Assembly (NCBI GenBank): GCA_013365365.1
Contig: JABVXU010000079.1
Span: 62,001-126,000, forward strand
Length of the DNA: 64,000 bases
Origin: Cruorifilaria tuberocauda
Taxonomy: Eukaryota > Nematoda > Chromadorea > Rhabditida > Onchocercidae
Direction of reading: 5' to 3'
The position numbers and the translations under genes are program-made. Under the pieces are notes generated by a model. It made no database searches. It was given only the letters and a program-made list of their open reading frames with translations, and was not told the origin of the DNA. Shown here in pieces: positions 46,901-61,900 of this stretch (the first letter of the stretch is position 1; every line of letters begins with the position of its first letter).

Positions 46901-49900
46901 TTTCTCTTCAAAAAATGTTTAGTTCTTTTAAAAATTGAAATTGAAATTACGGTGATCCATCCGATATCTTCAGATATACTGCTGAATTGAAAACTCGGAC
47001 CAATCTCCTGAGCATTTCAAGTCTTGAATATATTGAACCTTTTAAGGGTGTATCTTAATTATATAATTTACAGTAATTAGTTTGAAAAAATTCATTGATT
47101 TGAAGATTTAAATTCCTTACTTTTTTAAAAGTATAAAATTTTCAATTTATCAAAATTTCATCTTCGTTTGACAAATAAGAAAGAACAGTGGGAGAAAATT
47201 AATTTAAATTGACAGTAAATTAAAATATTCGGTCAGTGTTACAGGTAGAAATATTTCGAATTAATTTTACTTTCTATTCGTATTGCATAACGATAACAAA
47301 ATTTAAAAGAAATTTTAATTTTTTATTAATTTCTCAATCTGTCTGTCGTTTATTCTTTCTATCGTTGAGCTTTGTTATTCCAATTGAAATATTTTAAAAT
47401 TTGAAATCATTAGAAGAATCGCCGCATTGAATGAAAATTTATCCTTCAAAATATCAAATAGCAAATGGAAGAAATAATCCTTTGGAAAGAATGCTTTACA
47501 AATTATCAAAAATTTTGTCGAATAAATTTGTAATCAATTTTATATTTGAATTCTTCAACTCTTTAACCTTTCTTTTACATTAGAGGCTATTCTGATTACT
47601 GAGTAATAAAAAATTTTTCTAAAATAACGCTTCTTATAAGCATAGTGGTAAGTAAATTAAAAATTAGCTACAACTTGACGACATTTGCTTTTGGTTTTTC
47701 GCCGAATTTACGATATCTCATGAAACGGTTTTAACGATAGATATGAAATTGAAATAGAAACAAAAAAAAATCACGCAAAGAATTTAAAATACACCTATCC
47801 GTCTATTCCCATCATAAATAGATTTGCATGACATTAGTACCTGCAATTTTATGAGAAAAAAGCTCATTGAGGGTTAAATAAAAATATGCTTCATTACAAT
47901 TTCCGCCTTATCATAGATAAACAGTTGAAATGAATTAATGATTGAAATTTAAGGAGAAATTTTCGAGTCAGACTGAAAAATAAAAAAGATAGAAAGAAAA
48001 GTGAAGGAAATTACAGAAGGAAAGGAATGATTTCTGACATAGAATGTTTTAAATTTTTGTAATGGACGATATCGCTATTCTCATCCGATCATTCAGCTAA
48101 AGATCGATTTCGAGAGAAAAATGATAATATCAGAGTGAATTGTTAACCTTGAAGGATAAAGTTGAATGTAATGATCCATCTGTCAATAAGAAAACAAATA
48201 ACATTATTGTTTTCTTTTTTTCTGATTTGAAAATATCAATTGTTGAAAAGAAAGTAAAAGAGTGAATTATACTCTCAAAGTTGAGAAAAGTTGTAAAAAT
48301 CATATATCAATGGTAAAATAAATGAAGGAATTAATGGCAGGAAAAATGATATTGAATGGAAATTTGTTTGGAAAAGGAAGGAATTTCTGAGAAAGTTAAA
48401 AAAGAAAGTTTTTTGGAATGGCAAACTTTTTCATCCATAAGTTAGTTTTCTTCCGTTTGTCCGAAAATTAGTGAATGAAATTCAAATTAACTAAATAATG
48501 TACGACCAAAAAAATTCAGAACTGAAAAAAGTGAAAAAAAATGGAAAGTTTTTTAAAAGCAACTAAAATATATAGCAGCAAAATAGTCCTTTTAATTAAA
48601 TTTCATTTTTTAAAAATTAAAATTCCTCCAAAGAATGAACATTTTTAAAGGTGACCCTCTATCATTAATTATGTATCATCAAATAATTACACCTAAGAAA
48701 TTAAGACGAACATTTTAATTCCTTCGTAACGATAAAGACAAAATGTGCAAAATGCTGACTGATAAAAATATGATATGAATTTATTTCCGCTGATTTTCAT
48801 TAGTATTAAATATATTTGATAGTCATTGCTAAACTTGAGTTAAAAGTTTCGTATAGACGAAGAGCAAATTTAAAAACTAATGTAATCATTTCAAAATTTC
48901 ATCGTCACCAGTTTTAAATGATTTCATAAGATGTTGTAATAAGCATTTTATCAACCATATCATAAATTTAAACGAAGTTAAAAACAACAGTGCAGAGTGT
49001 CATTCCTTTACATTTCCTCGTTCAATCTATTAAATTTAAGAGAAAGTTTGAAGGAACAACCGATTGTGCTAGAACTGTTTGAGTTATCATATTTATGATT
49101 ATATCATAAAGTGAGAAAAAGGAGAAGGAATAATTTCAGAAACAATAATTTGAGGAGTATAGCGAAGAGAAGTAAGTGATGAACGAAGGAGAATTCATTT
49201 TCCTTTATCTTTTTCACAAACTTTCTTTAAATTAGGGCAAAGAGAACGTTGATATTGGAAGTGGCGACATCATTTCAGGCCTTTCATCACCCAACTTATT
49301 TGAATTTCGAGACAAATACTCAAAAACAAAATGCTATGATAGCAAAAAAAGCATTGTTAATGAATAACTAAAATTACTTCTCATTGAGAACAATAATTGT
49401 TAGCCGAAGTTATCGAGAAATTTAAAATTCATCTTATTTAATTATGTTACTTTTCACATTTCAAACTATACCAATAATCTTATACAAATTCCTAAAATTA
49501 ATGCTTAAATGCGTGATCATTTTATTGCAATGATTGAAAAACTTTTTATTAATTTAATTTTCATTCTCATATTCGAATTCATACAATTTTCGTTCTGAAA
49601 TAGAGCTTTCAATAATTTCAATATATCTGCAAGCGACTAATTAGTTAATTGTATCAGCTGAATGCTGGCACTGATATGATTAACTCGTTGTATTCAACGA
49701 AGAAAATAATGAGAACGGTAATGGATATGAAATTTCAATCTAAAGTAAATCTAAGTTAACTTGGGAATATTTAAGAAGTTGGTCAAATCTTTGAAGAAAA
49801 TGCGGTCAGAAATTCAAATTCCTGAGTAATTTTCGTTCAAAATTTGAACTAACGAAAAAATTTTTTTAATTACTTAAATTTTCGAATTTTGAAATTCATA

Positions 49901-52900
49901 ATTTTCTTAAAAAACTTAAAGTCAAACAGATAATTTGTTAAATTGCTCATCGAAAAACAAAGAAGATCAACACTGGATCATTGCAATTTCGTAATTTTAA
50001 ATTAAAAATTTTCACGCAAAAGTACACGTCTGAAATTATTTGGAATTTTAGAAAAATAACAATCGATCTGCTCGCTTCCTCTTCAATTCCTTTTTGAGAA
50101 AAGAGAATTTGTTTAATGGACCGTAATTGAAATTATATAAAGAATTTCATATTCCAATTTATTTTTGAGTGAAAGCGCCAAAATTTCAGTAATAATGTCA
50201 AGCGGTTATTCACCCAAACACAATTTGCGCCCTCAATTTTGAAAGTTAAAAATTAAAGAACAAAATGGCTATTAATTTTAACGATTGATGAATTGTTCGA
50301 ATCCATCAAAAAGAATGAAGTTCACCAATTCAGGAAGTGTAATAATTTTTCGAAGAATTATAAATTGTAAATTCGCTCTAAAAACAATTCCTCTCTGAAT
50401 GCTATAAATGAGAAAAAGTAAAAGATATAAATGAAGAAATTTCAGAAAAGTTAGGAATTTATTTTCGTTGAAGTGATTATTTGAAATATTTAAGAAATTG
50501 TAGAATGAAATTAAAATTAAATCATAAAGTGAAAAAAATTCATTTATTTCTGAATTAATTGAGTACGTGATCAATTCAAAAAATTGACTGTGAAATTGAC
50601 GAAAATAACTGGAAAGAATAGAAATTACTCTTTAACTGATCATTTTTGTAAACAGAATTAAATTAATTAATTAGTTCAATTTTAACGAATAACTAACAGC
50701 AGAATATTTCATTCTGTGTAATACTGGAAATATCTATCAGTTATGCCAATATATTTGAAATATCCTCGTTGAATGAGCAATGATGGGAATGTGAAAATAA
50801 AAAATCAATTTAAACAATTGCAAGAGTTATGACAATTCAATTTAGAAATATCATTATGATTTCATCGCATAATGAAATTATTTCTTTATTGATTTTTTAT
50901 TCATCACTTCTGTTTCCCATTAGTTTTTCTATAATTTTATTTACTCATAAAATGATTTCTGAATAATTTCGGATAGATTATTTAGTAATTAATATCATTT
51001 GATAAAGTGAATTACTGATATGATAAGTTTTTAACTGTTTTAAGCAGAAGACCAACAAAGCGAAGCGATAACATGAATAGCTTTATTGCTTTCTTTAGTG
51101 ATTTGGAAAAGATTCATTAAATGAAGTAATTGAAATGACGAATTTCACAGCATCCATTATATGAAACAAATTAAATGAAAACTTAGAAAGTGAAATAAAA
51201 TGTAATTTTAAAATTTAGAACTAAAATTTCTGGAAGAAAATTCGTATTTGTTTAATTATAAAAAAACCATTTGATATGAAGTTTATAAGATATCATCAAA
51301 TAATATGTGATAGATCGCATGAACTTTTAAGACAGATCCTTCGTTTTTCCACCGAAAAAATGAAATTTTATTGATTCTCTCTTTGAAAGTCATTTAAAAG
51401 AAGTATTTCAAAATGAAATTGGGCGAAGAAATTATTTAAAATTACAGTTATAATGGTTAATTAAAGGAATTAAATCAATTTAATGTTCGGTGGATGATGA
51501 AGTATTAATGATATGGTAATGAAAATAACAATATTAATGGAATTTATTGAAATTTGTTGCTAATTTCATGTGAAATGAAAACATTACATAAATTCTATCA
51601 CATTGATTAAACTTGCTACTTAAAAGAAAACCTAAATTTCATCATACACATATAAATAATAAAAAGTTTCATTTTTACACAAAATAATTATTACTGATGG
51701 AAAAAGTAATTTAAAATGAGGAAATCTTGACTGGAGATTATCGAAAATGCTAAGATCCGATTGGAATTAAGAAAGTATTTTGAAATTGATCATTAATGAA
51801 AAAAGTCCTTGAAGACAAATATTGGATGATGAAGATGGGGCGGAAAAGACGCTGGAAGCGGAAAAGGATGGAATTGAAAATGTGAATTGAATAAGAAGGA
51901 GGGAAAAGAAGAAATCATTAGTCCGATCGTTGTAATATGATTTTTGATACAAATGTTGTTGTTATCAGTGCTTTCGAACAGTTCCTAAATGAAATTTGAA
52001 ATTAATAAATTCAGAGATGGATAAATTGGAAATGAATTTACCTTAATTTTTTTTAATTGCATAGAGTAAATCTCGTTTTATTCATATATTTTCATTAATC
52101 ATTAAGCAACATTGCGAATATTTATGATAATTATTAATTAATTCCAATATAATATCTTAATTAAAAGTTAAAATGATAACAAAACCAGAGTAAAATATTC
52201 ATAATATTGTAGTATGCTTCAAACATTAAATTAAAATTGTGATATTTACGGCGAAGAAAAACACATTAAAAGAATGTAAAAATTAAGATTGGTCTGCCAA
52301 AAAAAAACAAGTAAACAAAATGAAATGATTGCTAATGAAAACCAGATTTGAATCAGAATGAAATTTAACTTTCAATTTTCTATACGGCAGGTACACACAG
52401 ACACACACACACACCTGTCCCACTTCAAGTGTCAGTAAAATAAATTTGTTGTATTTCATTTTATGCATAAAGAAAAGTTAAGAGCTTATATCTACAAACT
52501 TTATTATATTTTATTATTTTTTATTGCGACACATTTATCCCATAATGCAATAAAATTGCTTTATTTTTATCACTTATTAAATTTCATCGCTTTAAACAAT
52601 TTAAAATACTTCGAAAAGTGCAATAACAATTATAAAACTTACTTATACTTTAAATTGAAAGTAGGACTATCTGATCAATTTCCTCACTAATTTATCCTAT
52701 TTGTAAACTAGTTGACTATTATAACGTTGTCATTTTATTTAATGGCAGACAATCAAAAGAATGAAAAGGAATTGATATTTGAATTTAAAGAGATTGATGC
52801 TTGAAATCGAGACGAGTTACTTACTTATTATTCACTCGTAAAATGCGCAAAAAGTTCTTTCACTTTTATTCGCTGCTTACTTCGAAGAAGATGCGGCAGC

Positions 52901-55900
52901 TTCAAAAAATTTATTTCAAAATTTATATTATTTCAAAAATATGTTGAAGTAGAAATTAGCACTACAATGATAGTTTATAATAGAAATAATAATGTGATAA
53001 TGATAGATTGCAATAAATGATTGATGATTGAGAGAAGTAAAAAATATTCGAGAATGAAAGATTTTCGTATCGGAGAGTTTGCAAAAAATACTTTTAAAAT
53101 GTTTTAAATCTTTAAAAAATTGCGTTTCAGTTAGTTTTAAAAGAATGGATAGAATTGATTTTAATTGATGAAATCATTATCATTTTAATTATTATCTTAT
53201 TATTATTAACTTAGAATAGGAATGAGAGATTCATGCATGATTAATGCATTATAATTCATTCCTTTTGTAAACCTTAATAATAAAATAATTAAACTTATTC
53301 CACTGAAGATTTAATTCTCAACGAATTTAATTTAATTGGTTAATACTTAATTTCAGGATTTAATTTCACATTTAATCCTAGAATAATAATAAACAGTAGT
53401 TTATGCTCGACATAAACACTGACAATGGTATTAGAACAACGAGCATTTCAGTATTTACATAGCTGCCATGGATAGCAGTTATTCTCATTGGTGGCATGAT
53501 CCGTCAACGTCATACGTGAAGTATCTGAGCGTTGTTTACGCTAAGAATATCTACCTGTATGTCTATGTATTGAGAAACATTGAGAATGTTTTCTTTGCAA
53601 AATTTCCAAAAAGAATTTTTGGCGGTATTTGTATTCCATTAGCGATAACTTTTCGATTAGCAAATAAAGTGGAAATTATGAAAATTGATACAAGTTATTG
53701 TTTATATTATTAAAAAGACAATTGCGCCCATTTGTACATCATATAGAGATTGAAAGGATATAATTTTAATATTTCCATAGAAGTGAATGTTTGATTTTTT
53801 GATAATAATTGAAACGATGAAATTTAGGTAAAATTCCTAATTCGAAATGAATAAGTTATTGAAAAAATCTTCATTTCATTAATTTTAGCATACATAATTT
53901 TGTTAATTAAAAAACCAAAACGACCAAATTGCTTTTTTATAATTTAGAAGTATAATTAATAGATTAGCAATAAAAGAGTATAGAGAAAGCATGGAATATA
54001 AAATGTTTTATAAGAAGGATAATTTAAGTAATAGTAAAATTTACTTTGAAAGTAGCATTAAGAGTAAACCGAGAAGGTCACTTCTTTTTTTATATTCCAT
54101 GCTTTCTTCCCATATTTTTCGCTGTCACTCGGAATTCTCTAATCATTCAAGTCGGTGACCCGAAAAAATGGAGGCAAAACACTTCGATAATTCCTAAACA
54201 ATAGTTCATTTTACCTAATAATTTAGCTTAAACAATTAGCAACTATTTTGTTCCATTTGATCGAAGATTATATTTACTTCCTGATTTCAGTCTGTCTATT
54301 GTGACAGCTTATTGCAGTAATTAAGGGGGTAGGGAGAATTTGATATTAACCGATATGAATAAATTGAAGTGATAATGGCTTGACGTGTCAAATGAAATAA
54401 ATGATCTCAGCGCGAAATTGAAAATTCGATAAACAGAATAACCAAAAATGTAACGTTTGAAAAAAAGATTCCATTTAGTGAAAGTAATTTAAGTGAAATA
54501 AGGTAAAGAATTTCATCAAATTATTTCTTTTCTCTTTCTAAATTACTTACATCTTTTGTTCCCTTTCTCATAAATTAATTTGATTAAGATAGATTAACAA
54601 AATAATATCTTAAAAATTTTTTCATTCAAAGAATAATTGATACTAACATTTCAGGCGAGTAGAAAATCATTTTTCTCATTCAAGAATTCCCATTGTTTTC
54701 TTTTTTTCAGTGAAATTCGGAAGTAATGAAAATTGATTGTAAAAGTACGACAATTAAATCCCTTATTTGAATTAAATAACAATAATTATTTGCTTTTGTA
54801 AAATTTTTCATGTAATTAATTTTCTCATTAATTAATTAATAGTTAGCAGAGTGACGAGAATAAAAGAATGAAAGAAACAGTTGAACTGTTTAGCAATAAT
54901 GCGTAAAATATAAAATCCTATTGTTAATTCCAACAAAATAACACTTACTCATTTCGGATGCAAAATTGAAATGAACGAAGAAAAATACGATACGTAATTC
55001 TTTTTTCTCTCTCTCTTTCTCTCCCTCTCTCTGTCCCTCTCTCTCTCTGTCTCTTTAATCTTCATAAAATAATTTTGTCGTACTTCTCTTTTCCATCGTT
55101 CTTTTAGCTTTTTCGCTCATTTCATTCTCAAGGACTTTCATCTTTTCATCATAAAATTGATTTTAAATGTTAACATCAAGCGATCAGTGATTGACGTGAT
55201 CATTTGATCAAAGCACTTTTGTTCGATAATTGTAAGCTATGATTCAAATGAATGGTTACAGTGCTATACTATTATCTTTTTTGAAAATTCACTAAAGAAA
55301 TTTTATTGTAAATTTGTTAAAAATTAGAAATCATTTTGAAATGCTTTTGTATCGAAACGTAAAAACTTAAAAAAGAAAAATTAATTTCAAACTTTTAGCA
55401 TTCAATCAAGCAAATCCTTCAAAAAAGAAAACAATAACAACAGTAATAACAAAACAAAGTGCTGTAAATTTTATTTTAATTGAACTTCCTTCAATCCTTC
55501 TTTCCATTAAGTATTAATTATGTAAAGTAAAGTTTAAAATATTTCTAAAAAGTTTATTGCATGATTTCATACGAGAGTATTTCACTGTAAAATTGAACAA
55601 ATTCATGCTAAAAGTATCGAATACGTTGAAAGATTACCATTTTTCAGAGATATAAAGAATGGAAAATTCCGTAGGAAACATTAAATTAATTTCTTGAGAA
55701 TTTAATTAGCGTTAACGAATTGGCAAAAGATCTGGAAGGGACCTAAAGATGAATTCGCAAAGATGAGTGCTACCAAGAGGTCATCGCCTTTTTGCAGGGT
55801 CAGCAAATTCCATCAAAATTAATGGCGAAGTTTCTTCGCCATTAACGTAGAATATAATGGAGTCCAACTGAATCATATATTTTCATGATCTTTTCACTAA

Positions 55901-58900
55901 TCTCTTGCTATCAGTTTACAACAGTTCTTATCAGTTTTGTAAACAGTAAAATTGAACAGCACGATAGAATAGGTAAGCAGAAATTCTAAATTCCAAAAAA
56001 GGAAAGGAAACGAAGATCATCGCATTTATTCCAATTTTCCAACGAATTTCCATTCACTAACACAATTTTTTGTTATAAATTAATTACTTGCAACATTCTC
56101 AATTCAATAATTCATTAACGAAGGCATGAATTTAGCAATATTGGCTTCTAATTCTTATAGACTATACGACCTGAAATATTACTCTGTTTCCAACTTTTTT
56201 CAAAATAACTTCCTTTTTATCAGTTCATTATCATTCTTGATAATATCGTGTTGATTTTATTGGATAAAGTTCATTATATCGCTGATATTCGCATTTTGGA
56301 CCGAAGCAACATCGATCAGCTCATAATTGATGAAAAAATTGAAAATTTCGCCAGATGAATTTTAAAGTAAAGTAAAGAAAAGAGCTAAAAAAAGCATAAT
56401 CCGTAAAATACTTTTAGCCTTTTCTTTCAACAATCTTTTTTCTTTATTTATCATTTTTTGATTTGAAATTTTTGAAAATATGCTTTTCAATTAATAAATT
56501 ACTTAATCACTGAGAGCAAAAAATGATAAGCCTGAAAAATCATTCCTTCAGAAAAGTTTCCATAATTTAAAGAGATGATAATTATTTAAAGTTTGATTTA
56601 GCAGTTATTTTATGATTATCAAAGTATAAGTGAAACAGATAAACAAATGATAAATTGAATAAATAAACAAAATATGAAATTCCATCTATTCCTAATAATC
56701 GTTTATCAAATCACTTGAAAAATTCCATTACGTCCATTTTTACTTCATTTGATATTTTAGAAAAAGATTTGAAGTGATAATTTCAATGGTTTAGATTGAC
56801 GGAATGATGAAAGGTTCAATAATTTGAAGGGAGAAAGAAAAAGAAAATTCATCAATGAAGTTGTGCAATGAAGCATTAAAATTTTTGATAACAATCTTTG
56901 GAATTTATACGAAAATAGCTATGATATGAGGTGAAATAAGCTGATAAGATAACATAACTTCTTAATGATTCTCATTTAATATTTCATTGATTAAATTAAA
57001 TGATAATTCCGCTGGAAATTATATATTAACGAAAATCATATTTCAAATGTTGAAATTAATAAGTTATTCTGACAAAAACTTAAGTGAAAAGTGAAATAAA
57101 TAAAAAACAAAACAAAAACGCTACAATATTGTAAGTTAAATAATTTTTATGATAAAATAAGCCAATACCCTGGAATTACCTTGCGAGAAATTTAAAACAA
57201 TTTTTTAAAAATTAACGAAAAATGCTGATATCAACCAAAATTCTTTCTAATTTTTTTTGATATTTAAAATTATCTGATAATAATAGTGTAAAAAGAACGG
57301 AAAAATCAGCGATTTCTGAATTTGTTATTAATTATATTTTGTTAAAATTATAATAAAAAAATAAATTCATTCAATTTTCACCGATTTACTTCAGATCAAA
57401 TAATTAGAATGATTTACACATACAGTACAATGAATTAGAATTCAAAAGAATGATATGATATTACTGAAATCAATAATTTTTTTGTCAGGATGACGTCATG
57501 TTCACCTGTTGAATATTCACTATTAATCTCTATTAATTTCACTATTAATAAAAATTCCCTCTAGTTATTTCATTCTGATGGCGTTATTTTCCAGAAAATG
57601 TTTTTTGATTCTCAAACTTTCTGGTATTAGTGGGAGACGGCTAAACTTCAGTATCCGATATTCTCACATTTGAAATTTCAGACTTCACAAATGAAAGGAA
57701 ATGATAATGAAGCTATTCATAGGTTGAAGACATAGATAAAATAGCACTTATTCAAGTATCTAACGAAACGAAATTTCAAAAATGTTTTTCAAATTCTTAT
57801 TTTAGCAAAAAAGAGGAAAATGATGTTGAAATTTTTCATTTATTGATGTTGAACTTTTACCTAAAAATTACTTACACATATAAAGTAAGGAACACTATAT
57901 TTACTTTACTTCTCCTAATTTTACAGTACATTTTCAAATATCAAAAAATACAAAAATTAAATGAATCAGAAATATCAAGCTGGAAAATTAATTAATTGCT
58001 ATTATTCCCTTTTTCTGGAAACGCGTCATTGTTCTAATCAATGAAAAATATTTTTGAGAAATTCAAAAATCGATGATATTTTAAAAATAAATACCAATCG
58101 TACAAGTTTATTTTCACGCTGAAGTTTTCACATTGCTGAAAATTTTGTTATCAATAACAAATTATTCTTCAAAATCTGAAAATATCTGTGATAAAATGCT
58201 TTTTCCGAAGTTGGCATTTATTTTCTCTCTTTAATCTTATAATTAAATAGAATATTAAAGGATAAATTTAGGAGAGTATATAACATAGAGCAATTATTTG
58301 GGACTTAATTAGATGGACAGTTAGTTAGTTCGCTCATTTCACATAAAACAGGATTGCACTTAAGCAACAAGAAAACATTCACATAGCGGAAGAGTTCGAA
58401 GTAAAGATGTACTTTTCTGCAGAATTTCTGAACTCGTCAATTGATATAATTACTAATTAATTAAGTTCCAAGCAATGTTGTCTGTTATCTGACCCTAAAT
58501 TGAGATAAGTCTATGCAAATATTTGGGATTTAGAATAATTGAATTTCTCAATGAAAGTTTAGAAATTTAGAAAGTATTTCCAAATATAGCAATGCTATGA
58601 AATGCTAAAAATTGTTTATAAATAAAATTTACAGATTAGTTTAAATTGTTTATTAATAGTTTTATAAATTTAAAAAATTCAGTTAATATTTCAAGAAATG
58701 AATTAAATTTTAAATGCATTACATTATCGTTAATTTTTTCTTTTTGATTTCAATGAAATATTTTTTACTGATCACATGACCAAACTTGCTCAGTAATAAA
58801 TACAGAATTTCACTTCTTTCAAAATCTTGAGAAATCTTAATTTCAATATCTCTAATACTTGCTAGAGAAATCGATAGAGTGTTTAGTTTCTTCTTCTGTG

Positions 58901-61900
58901 TATTTGTTTATTTTATTGATAGACATAAACAGTAAACAAATTATGAAAATAATATATCCTGAAATAGCATATGTGACAGGAAGAAATACTACTATATCAG
59001 TCTTTTGCATCGCCGATCATTTCTTATACAGATGTTCGATTTAATTATTGATAGAAGGAAGTAGAACGACTGAAATTAATTAATAACGTAAAGATCAAAC
59101 ATGAAGAAATAAGATAATGACAATAAAAGAAAAAGAAATTACTTTTCAGTATGGGCGCTGTAAGTACAATGAAGAATGGGATTATAAAAAATAGAAGATA
59201 TTGTAATAGATTCACTGATAACACGCCTGACGGCACGCACGCATATGGCATCACGCAATTTCAATTTAATGGAGCTGTTATTCATACTAATTTACTACCA
59301 ACATTTATTATCATATTTGATTTATCTCAGTAATCAAAGTAATCTTATTTACATTTTGTAGTGCAATATATACATATTTTGTCAATTGCAAATTGACTAA
59401 TTTAATATTAAAATTTTTTAGATAAATATAAAATTATCAGTAATCTTTGTTTAAATGGTAGACTTTGCAAAGTTCAAGAAAACATAAGAAAAACATAAAT
59501 TAAAAAGTTTTTTTTAAATTTTCATTTGTATAATAATATGCTATAAATGGTGAGAGAAAAGTTTAGACAAGAAAAAATGATTATCTTGAGCTATCAAGAT
59601 GAACATTCCTGAAATCCTGCTCATAGAACGAAAAGCATCAAAATTTAACAAATAAAAACTAACATAATCCGGTTCCGGTTCCTCATATTCCTTCGGCATG
59701 ATCGTCGCATACGTTTCGATCGAACTCATATGATCGTTCTTTATTTCAAAATTCTCCTGCAATGATACATTTAAGTTAACATTTATCATCTTCCAAGGTT
59801 TCACACTATGAACTATAAAGATAACACATATAACACTGAAAATAACTTGAATTGATTAAAAATTCACTTTATTAAAAGTTATTTCTTTTCACTTCAAAAT
59901 TTTATAATTATTGAAGAATTATTTGAATTGGTAATATATTTAAATCAAATGAGTTATATTTGCCAATTAATACTAGTGATGAATTAGCAGCTCTTACTTC
60001 GCTTTATATAAATAAATTTTATTATTCAAAATTATTTAGAAATTAATTTTTTACGAATTTGATGAGAAGCTGACAGTTCAAGCGAACAGTTCTGTAGCGA
60101 TTTTTTACTAAATTCTGATCTTTTCGTTAAATTTGGAATTACAGGTCAATTTTCTACCAAAAATTCAAATTTAATTTCAATTGCTTAAAGCTTCTGCTGA
60201 GATGCTGAGTACAACATAACTTCTTTACCTTCCTTTATCTCCTAATCATTCTTCCTAGCATAGCACTTATCTAATTAAAAGGTTGATTAATTACTTGTTG
60301 CAGTCATTTGTTAAACTAACAATGAACACCAACACTAACAAGCATTTCATATTGATTAATTTACGTACCTTTACGTTAATTTACGTTATCTAATTCACGT
60401 TAACAACTTTCAAATTAAAAAATGCATTTTAATTTCTAAGTGCAATTATATGAAATAGAGAGGGAATCAATTGTAGAGAATAAAAGACAGTAAATTTACA
60501 GTGATTTTCAAAAGAATGCCGAAAAGTCAGTTTAACCTCTTAATAAGTGCACTATTAATTAATTCATCAATGTGGGACTTCACTTCATGAAAAATGAAAT
60601 ATTTTTTATGAAAAATGCAATCATTAAGTTCTCAAATTACTAAGTTTTTTCGTTTTTTTCACTTTTCATTCAAAAAAAGTAAAAATACTGCAAATTTTGA
60701 AATGTTCAGCTTTTTGTTTCAAAAACATTTCTAAAAATTAATATTTTCCTGCAGGTATAATTTGGTGATAATTAAGAAATTTAAATGAAAAGATTTAAAG
60801 TTTGAAGATTTAAGTGGATTTAGCAATAAATATTGTAATAAGATGAAAGTACAGCTGTGTACGTAACGTATATTTAACGGCGCAACATAGTACTAAAGTA
60901 TAGCCTAATTTGCGGTCATTCACAGACAAAATAAATTTAGCCTATTCTGCAATCATTCGTTGTAAACTTTTCCTTACCTGCCGAAAGGTAATTTAAGTAA
61001 TTATCTATGCGTACTTTTGGGAAGATGTCATTAAATCAATTTACTTCTTCCACTACTGTTTGCATATCTGTCATTCATTTCGTGACATAATTCTATTCTT
61101 CCAAAGCGTTAATGTCGCATAAACATATGCGCAATGTGCTTTATTTATTATTCTTACATAACTATAGATATTATGACAACTCCCAAAGAAAAAAAAATAA
61201 TAACAAAACCTACAAAAATATTTTTAATTTCTTCAACAACAAGTATTCAACTTTTCGAAATTGCAAGATGAATGATGGATAAGCTTCATTACTACTTACT
61301 TATCACTTATTTTGATAAGTATGAACCATTGACGACGCAATTTTTGAAGAAGTTGGATAATCAAGAAAGTTTTGTAATTACACATCGCTCAGGTGTAGAT
61401 GATCGATAATGATTCGTTTTTGTTATCTAAAATACAAAACTTTCATTAGGGAAGCAGAAGCATGTGTACAAATCGTTGACTATGAATTTAATCTTTAAAT
61501 GTCAAACTTTATTAGCTAATGTTTCTCCAACATTTCACAAAGGCAATATAATCTGTTTGCTTAAGCAATTTAACTTAATGCGGCAATGAGAGCTATCCTT
61601 TTAAAAGGAAAAAAGTTTGAAATAATCGATATCAATTTGATCATCAAAAACTAAAACTTCTAAAGAAATTTTTTGATCCAAGCAATAATTCAACATAACC
61701 GAAGAATGAATTTATTAATTTGAATAGACACGACATTCAATTCAGTGTATCAATTCAATCTTAATTATTAATTCATGACGTTGCATCTGTTATCCAGTTA
61801 CGAAATTCTTAACAAGTAATGGAAAAAAAGCATCTTTAGCATCCGGTTCTATTAATATTTTAACATCCGGCTCTATTTCTTTAATTAACATCCGGTTCTC

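Larger units (their letters stand above)
46081..59663. other. 13.6-kb intronic interval of the SAM/PDZ gene
   Basis: It is extremely AT-rich for most of its length. I see no recognisable gene, only microsatellites (52393-52415 and 55003-55056) and a few isolated GC-richer islands (49226-49363, 53448-53540, 55715-55860, 59215-59260) reported as observations. Confidence 0.55.

Noticed and set aside
50289..50305. GTTCGAATCC, a tRNA T-loop-like word
   Set aside because: The flanking bases do not pair as a T-stem and no acceptor or anticodon arm is present.
50278..50574. 98-codon minus-strand ORF
   Set aside because: Built almost wholly of AT-rich codons (F, L, I, N, Y, S), as expected by chance.
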